The notes beneath the pieces were generated by a model that was not told where the DNA came from, made no database searches, and was given only the letters and a program-made list of their open reading frames with translations. From assembly GCF_041381155.1 (NCBI RefSeq), contig NC_091143.1, positions 40,254,996-40,318,995 on the forward strand: a DNA stretch of 64,000 nucleotides. The letters are read 5' to 3'. Source of the DNA: Argopecten irradians. Lineage: Eukaryota; Mollusca; Bivalvia; Pectinida; Pectinidae. The translations under genes and the position numbers were made by a program. This document shows, in pieces, positions 58,730 to 64,000 of the stretch; the stretch's first letter is position 1, and each line of letters opens with the position of its first letter.

Positions 58730-60194
58730 TATTACATGCACATGTTCATATTGTTAGTATATATATCATATATGTTACATGTTATCATTGAAGGGCAAAT
58801 TACCACTACATATCAAGTACCTGATGCAGCGATTAATGCACATCGTCAGCTGACCTAATTTTATGTCAAAATCGATAGTGTATACCATACATTTGTGTAT
58901 AAGATATTCTACATAAATGTATATTAAATTAATATACAATGTTGGAAAGTCATCAAGTACGTATCAATACATTTTACAGTCTGTAAAGCAATTCATTCTA
59001 TCCAATCATTGACTTGAGATTTTGTGAAAACATTTCATTACTTCGATTAATTTACCGTGCTGTGCCTCCGGAAGCCGCCAAAACGGCTTACAAAATGGTG
59101 TTTTAATAAATTTACACATCATTACATGATAACTTTATATTATATTTACAGGTTGTAAAACTTATAGCATTCGATTATACTGATCAACGAAAGAAGCTGA
59201 ATGTTGCACAAATTATCCATTACAATGCAGGCACACATAATTATATATATTGCATTGATTTGATGTGTGCTTTAACAATTTGTTTAAAAGTGTCGGCATA
59301 TGTATGCGGAAGCAATTTGCAAGTCCAGTGATATATTTTAGGGACCTTTACCTTTTTACTTGGGAAAAAATTACATGGTATTTTTCTTGAAATATGTATA
59401 TTTTTTAAAGAGTTTTTCTTTATTCGGGAAAATATTTACATAAAATTGGGAAAATACAGCAAAATTTCGCTAGGGTCTGGGGCCTTTATTCGGCCCCAAA
59501 ATGTACATGTACCTAAAAAAATCACTGAGGTCAAGCGCTATACAAACCAGCCAGTTTCATTTTATAAATTGACACATAAGTTGCGTGCTTTTGTACTATA
59601 ATGTCAGTTATAACTTTACTTTAGTCAAATTGCATGTGTATATTCAGGCATACAACTTCTGACTTTACACATTTGAGGCAAAGGATTTTGTATTGCCATG
59701 TAATATAAAGTAAATTGTAAATCAAAAGCTTTTGAAGCGTGTATGTGTATGTATATCAGGTGTATACATTTTAAAGTATCTAAGCTGTTTCATTAAGTAT
59801 CTGTCAATTAAAATGGTTTTAAGTTGTATCAGTTTTCCGGTCACAAATCTAATGGACGCTTTCAAATTACCATATATGTACACACTCCACTGATCAGAGT
59901 GAATTTTAAGTAGATATAAGTTTATTGAAATGCTATCCTAGTTACATGTAGTATTGGTTAATATAAATTGTTTGTCGGTATATCTATATTATATTTCGTA
60001 TTGGTTAATATAAACTGTATGTCTGTGTATATATATCATATAGTAATACAGATATGTATATATTGTATATTATATTATATTTCGGAACGGTAATACCGAT
60101 ATTGTCACAGAGCAGTGATTTTTGGTACATTTGGGACCGAATAAAGGCCCTTCCTCTAGAGACATTTTACTTCTATAATACTTTCCTAATTTAT
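58730..60194. other. Unassigned AT-rich sequence
   Basis: At 59935-60075 short direct repeats recur (GTATTGGTTAATATAAAYTGT twice, TATATTATATTTCG twice). Nothing else is recognised. Confidence 0.4.
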
Positions 60195-60514
60195 TTAAAA
60201 ATGCTCCACCGCTGACAAATAGTATTTTTTCACTATCAAAAACAGGAGCAGACGATTTAGTATTTTTCTTCAGTTACGAAAGTTACTTACTTCAAGTTAA
60301 AGATATGAAAAATAATTAATTGCATCCCGAAAAATTCCATGGCAGTATATCCTATATATATGGAATGAAGTACTGATTGCGCCTGCACCAAAGGCAAAAT
60401 AATCTTTTTTATTTTATTTTTTTGTGTTAATAAGACATATATATACACGATTAAAAACCAATTGTTGTTCAAATGATGAATATCATTTATGCTCTGTCGG
60501 TAGTGGAGCATCTT
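60195..60514. mobile_element. MITE, family M, copy 4
   Basis: Terminal inverted repeats ATGCTCCACCGCTGACA and TGTCGGTAGTGGAGCAT. The interior matches copy 1 (ACAGGAGCAGACGATTTAGT, TGCATCCCGAAAAATTCC, CGATTAAAAACCAATTGTTG) with one internal deletion. No TTAA duplication is seen at its right end. Confidence 0.82.
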
Positions 60515-60623
60515 ATATTTATATCAATTATCAATTATATCAATATTTTCCCAATATAAAGAAAGCCTCTCTAAAATATATATGTTTCATGAAAGATACA
60601 ATGTAGTAGTGTTTTCCCAATTG

Positions 60624-61996
60624 AAAACAGTACAGGCCCTGGAATCAAAAACAGTACAGGCCCTGGAATCAAAAACAGTACAGGCCCTGGAATCAAAAAC
60701 AGTACAGGCCCTGGAATAAAAAACAGTACAGGCCCTGGAATCAAAAACAGTACAGGCCCTGGAATCAAAAAACAGTACAGGCCCTGGAATCAAAAACAGT
60801 ACAGGCCCTGGAATCAAAAACAGTACAGGCCCTGGAATCAAAAACAGTACAGGCCCTGGAATCAAAAAACAGTACAGGCCCTGGAATCAAAAACAGTACA
60901 GGCCCTGGAATCAAAAAACAGTACAGGCCCTGGAATCAAAAACAGTACAGGCCCTGGAATCAAAAACAGTACAGGCCCTGGAATCAAAAACAGTACAGGC
61001 CCTGGAATCAAAAACAGTACAGGCCCTGGAATCAAAAAAACAGTACAGGTCCTGGAATCAAAAAACAGTACAGGTCCTGGAATCAAAAACAGTACAGGTC
61101 CTGGAATCAAAAAACAGTACAGGCCCTGGAATCAAAAACAGCACAGGCCCTGGAATCAAAAACAGTACAGGCCCTGGAATCAAAAACAGTACAGGCCCTG
61201 GAATCAAAAAAACAGTACAGGCCCTGGAATCAAAAAACAGTACAGGCCCTGGAATCAAAAACAGTACAGGCCTGGAATAAAAAACAGTACAGGCCCTGGA
61301 ATCAAAAACAGTACAGGCCCTGGAATCAAAAAACAGTACAGGCCCTGGAATCAAAAAACAGTACAGGCCCTGGAATCAAAAAAACAGTACAGGCCCTGGA
61401 ATCAAAAACAGTACAGGCCCTGGAATCAAAAACAGTACAGGCCCTGGAATCAAAAACAGTACAGGCCCTGGAATCAAAAACAGTACAGGCCCTGGAATCA
61501 AAAACAGTACAGGCCCTGGAATCAAAAACAGTACAGGCCCTCTGGAATCAAAAACAGTACAGGCCTGGAATCAAAAACAGTACAGGCCTGGAATCAAAAA
61601 GTAAGGCCTGGAATCAAAACAGTACAGCCTGGAATCAAAACAGTACAGCCTGGAATCAAAAACAGTACAGGTCTGGAATCAAAAACAGTACAGGCCTGGA
61701 ATCAAAAACAGTACAGGCCCTGGAATCAAAAACAGTACAGGCCCTGGAATCAAAAAACAGTACAGGTCCTGGAATCAAAAACAGTACAGGCCCTGGAATC
61801 AAAAACAGTACAGGCCCTGGAATCAAAAACAGTACAGGCCCTGGAATCAAAAAACAGTACAGGCCCTGGAATCAAAAACAGCACAGGCCCTGGAATCAAA
61901 AACAGTACAGGCCCTGGAATCAAAAACAGTACAGGTCCTGGAATCAAAAAACAATACAGACCCTGGAATCAAAAAACAGTACAGGCCATGGAATCA
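60624..61996. repeat. 24-bp minisatellite, about 57 copies
   Basis: The unit is AACAGTACAGGCCCTGGAATC plus a run of 3-6 A, so 23-26 bp. Variants include GGTCCTGG, a C-lacking GGCCTGG cluster at 61555-61690, GCACAGG and a CCTCTGG. The variants cluster, suggesting slippage and local block duplication. With 24-bp units the minus strand stays open and reads the octad LIPGPVLF, or FDSRACTV in the next frame; this is an arithmetic effect and not a gene. Confidence 0.95.
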
Positions 61997-62517
61997 TATT
62001 GAGTAAGAAAATCACGGCGGATTTTAAATTGGTGTAAAGTTCAAGCTTGTTTTCAGTCTCTGATATTGTTTCTTTTTCACCTCTCATGAATAATGGTAAT
62101 TTGATCTCTCATAACCACTTTCTTATTTTGAATATTATGTAATTTCAAAAAACCAGAAATGAAAATGTTAGATTTAATTATCACAAATCAAGACCTTCAT
62201 ACTGGTGTTACTTATCTTTGTGACTACCTCTGATGCGGTTTATGAATATAATTGATAATCTATATCTATATGTAAGATATCACACTTACGCTGTGAACTT
62301 TTTAGAACTCGATTATGTATGGTATAATGATATGGAAATATTTCAGTTCATTCTTAACAATCTTCTTAATTAAACTAGAACTATTAGGATAAATGACAAA
62401 TTATAGGATGTATGTAAGCTTTTCTTCTTTCGCATTTGATTATGACTAACTTGAGTATTATACATGCAGAAATAATTACGCTGTGTAATATGTTGTCACG
62501 AAATGTTACTACTTTTC

Positions 62518-62541
62518 GTTTTATTATTATTATTATTATTT
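62518..62541. repeat. (TTA)n microsatellite
   Basis: About eight TTA units. Confidence 0.9.
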
Positions 62542-62699
62542 AACTCTATTTTAAGATGTCGAATGATCACCTGTATTCTGTATGTCTGTAATTAGCACTG
62601 GAACTTTACAAACTACACATCTCTTTTCTCTCCACTTACCTAAACTGTACCTCAGCGACAATTTCACTAATCAACATCCTGTCACAGTACAAAATAAAT

Positions 62700-64000
62700 A
62701 AATGTATTGATATTTTGGTCTGCCCTGATTCCATTCCTAGTATAGTTACTTTGATGTTTGCTTCCTTACTCATCTTACTTATACCTTTTCTGTCCTTTTT
62801 CTATTCTCGACCCACCTCTGCCTTGCCAATTATGCCATTGATTCCGTCATATGCTAAACTACCAGTTCTTGCACACAGTCCTGAATCTTGCATTGTCTTC
62901 TTCGGCATTACATAATGCCAGTCAGTCTATCGCTCTATCGTGCTCGAATTGGTAACTTCAACAACTGTGTTCAGTCCTCAAACATTGTCATCTATTTGAG
63001 TATCCTTAAGTCACTTTGTGTTGGGTTATTACTTCTGATTTTATTAATATATTTGTCATTTGTTAGGTCTCTAATCCATTATTTTCATAATAGTTGTCTT
63101 CGTAAGTTTATTAACATCATTTTTTCTACAGTAGATTTTTTCCCCCTTTTTTCTTTCTTTTTCTCGCTTATTCAGTGGCAACTACCTTTGTCCGGTGATA
63201 TTGAAATAAATCCCGGTCCTTCGTCTCTGAATTCATCTTCATCATCACTTTTTTCAAATATAAGTGAACAGCTTGACCTTGAGAATAATTTTTCATTCGT
63301 CCATCTCAACGTTCAAAGTCTAAATAAAAAAGTCGATATACTTTGTACCGAACTTAACAAATGCACTATTTTATCGTTTACCGAGACCTGACTAAAGGTC
63401 ACAGATATCTCTCCAGAACTCAGGCTGTAGGCCTGATCGTACTGGCGGTATATCTGTCTATGTTAAAGATACTATACCTGCAAAGCGTAGGCAAGATCTT
63501 GAATTACCAACCGAACTGATTCGCCCAATTTTTGAATATGGCGATATAATATGGGACAACCTTACCAAAACTCAATCAGATATGTTAGAAGATCTCCAGT
63601 TAGAAGCAGCACGGATAGTTACAGGTGGAACTAGACTTACTAGTAGGGTAAAACTATATCTCGAGACAGGCTGGCTTCCCCTAGAGCAAAGACGTTGACA
63701 TCACAAGATTATCCACTTTCATAAAATAGTTCATGGTCTCCTTCCACAGTATCTTCAAGTTATACGCAGCAACAACAATATTCATTATCATAATACTAGA
63801 TTAGTTAATAACTTCCGTCCACCTTCCTGTCGCACAAGCCTTTTCATGAAATCCTTTCTGCCATCTGTAATAAATCTTTGGAATGCACTTCCTGATGAAA
63901 TCAAAATCAGTCCCTCAATAACAAAACTTAGAACTCATTTAAACGCACAAAAATTCCAAGTCCCACCATATCATCTTATCGGCATTAGATTGGGTCAGAT
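62700..64000 (+). mobile_element. CR1-like LINE with N-terminal 2A motif, internally deleted (runs off window)
   Basis: The frame 62888-63391 opens with a hydrophobic region (about residues 25-50 and 70-85). It continues SGDIEINPGP (63191-63220), a 2A ribosome-skipping motif (D-x-E-x-NPG-P), and then a serine-rich linker into the endonuclease start NFSFVHLNVQSLNKKVDIL and SFTET. After a short break, 63426-63695 is one frame that passes from endonuclease GGISVYVKDTIPAKRRQDLE straight into the reverse transcriptase thumb region LIRPIFEYGDIIWDN, losing the rest of the endonuclease and the palm domain. The C-terminus continues (NLWNALPDEI) to the window edge after a single TGA. 2A motifs are documented in CR1-type LINEs of molluscs, sea urchin and amphioxus. 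Confidence 0.85.

Noticed and set aside
60571-61947. Repeated IPGPVLFL frames that look like a structural repeat protein
   Set aside because: They arise because the minisatellite unit is 24 bp; frames break wherever an extra A occurs, and there is no conserved start or end.
60624-61996. CRISPR-like array
   Set aside because: Units are contiguous without unique spacers, and the DNA is animal.

Overview
The window is animal nuclear DNA, most likely from a bivalve mollusc. It is AT-rich, has spliced genes with long introns, and is crowded with LINE and SINE pieces, foldback elements and tandem-repeat elements of the kind described in oysters and scallops. The gene families also fit: fibrinogen-related proteins, a cGAS-like receptor, an ARRDC-type alpha-arrestin and a C1orf43/NICE-3 homologue. 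I favour a pteriomorph such as a scallop or oyster, but that is an inference.

Host genes, left to right. (1) 114-8548, plus strand: the last three exons of a fibrinogen-related protein; its first 7.6-kb intron holds a 5'-truncated LINE with a SINE inside it. (2) 26123-34839, minus strand: a complete seven-exon alpha-arrestin of 370 residues with a PPSY motif. Its first exon and promoter are present a second time at 36023-36950. (3) 37475-44052, plus strand: a complete seven-exon C1orf43 (NICE-3) homologue of 294 residues, with a palindrome flanked by 44-bp direct repeats just upstream of its start. (4) 52983-55883, plus strand: an intronless 966-residue coding region joining about a dozen ankyrin repeats to a cGAS/Mab-21-type nucleotidyltransferase with all three catalytic acidic residues. 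(5) Three weaker exon candidates: 56642-56926 minus (membrane segment and ITIM-like motif), 58336-58426 plus (start of a homocysteine methyltransferase-like protein) and 12673-12820 minus.

Mobile and repeated DNA fills most of the rest. There are five LINE pieces or copies: 1025-5181, 17668-20512, 35250-35465, 50150-50673 and 62700-64000. The last encodes a 2A ribosome-skipping motif (SGDIEINPGP) and has lost most of its reverse transcriptase. A short reverse-transcriptase fragment lies near 22300. There are three tRNA-type or tail-sharing SINEs plus one fragment, and one MITE family is present four times. A 3.7-kb foldback occupies 13942-17664. Elements with tandem-repeat cores and a 3' end made of a hairpin plus CTTGTT lie at 32904-34296 (minus), 41667-43666 and 46655-48518, with remnants at 48519-48648, 23034-23165 and 45530-45690; a related element without that end lies at 9104-9720. 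Several short hairpin elements and a 1.4-kb minisatellite of 24-bp units complete the list. I recognised no LTR element, Polinton, rRNA gene, true tRNA gene or CRISPR array.

The genes do not form an operon-like system. Two are plausible innate-immunity genes: the fibrinogen-related lectin and the ankyrin-cGLR. The main points of interest are the ankyrin-cGLR fusion, the 2A-bearing internally deleted LINE, the shared ends of the tandem-core elements, and the duplicated promoter and first exon of the arrestin gene.
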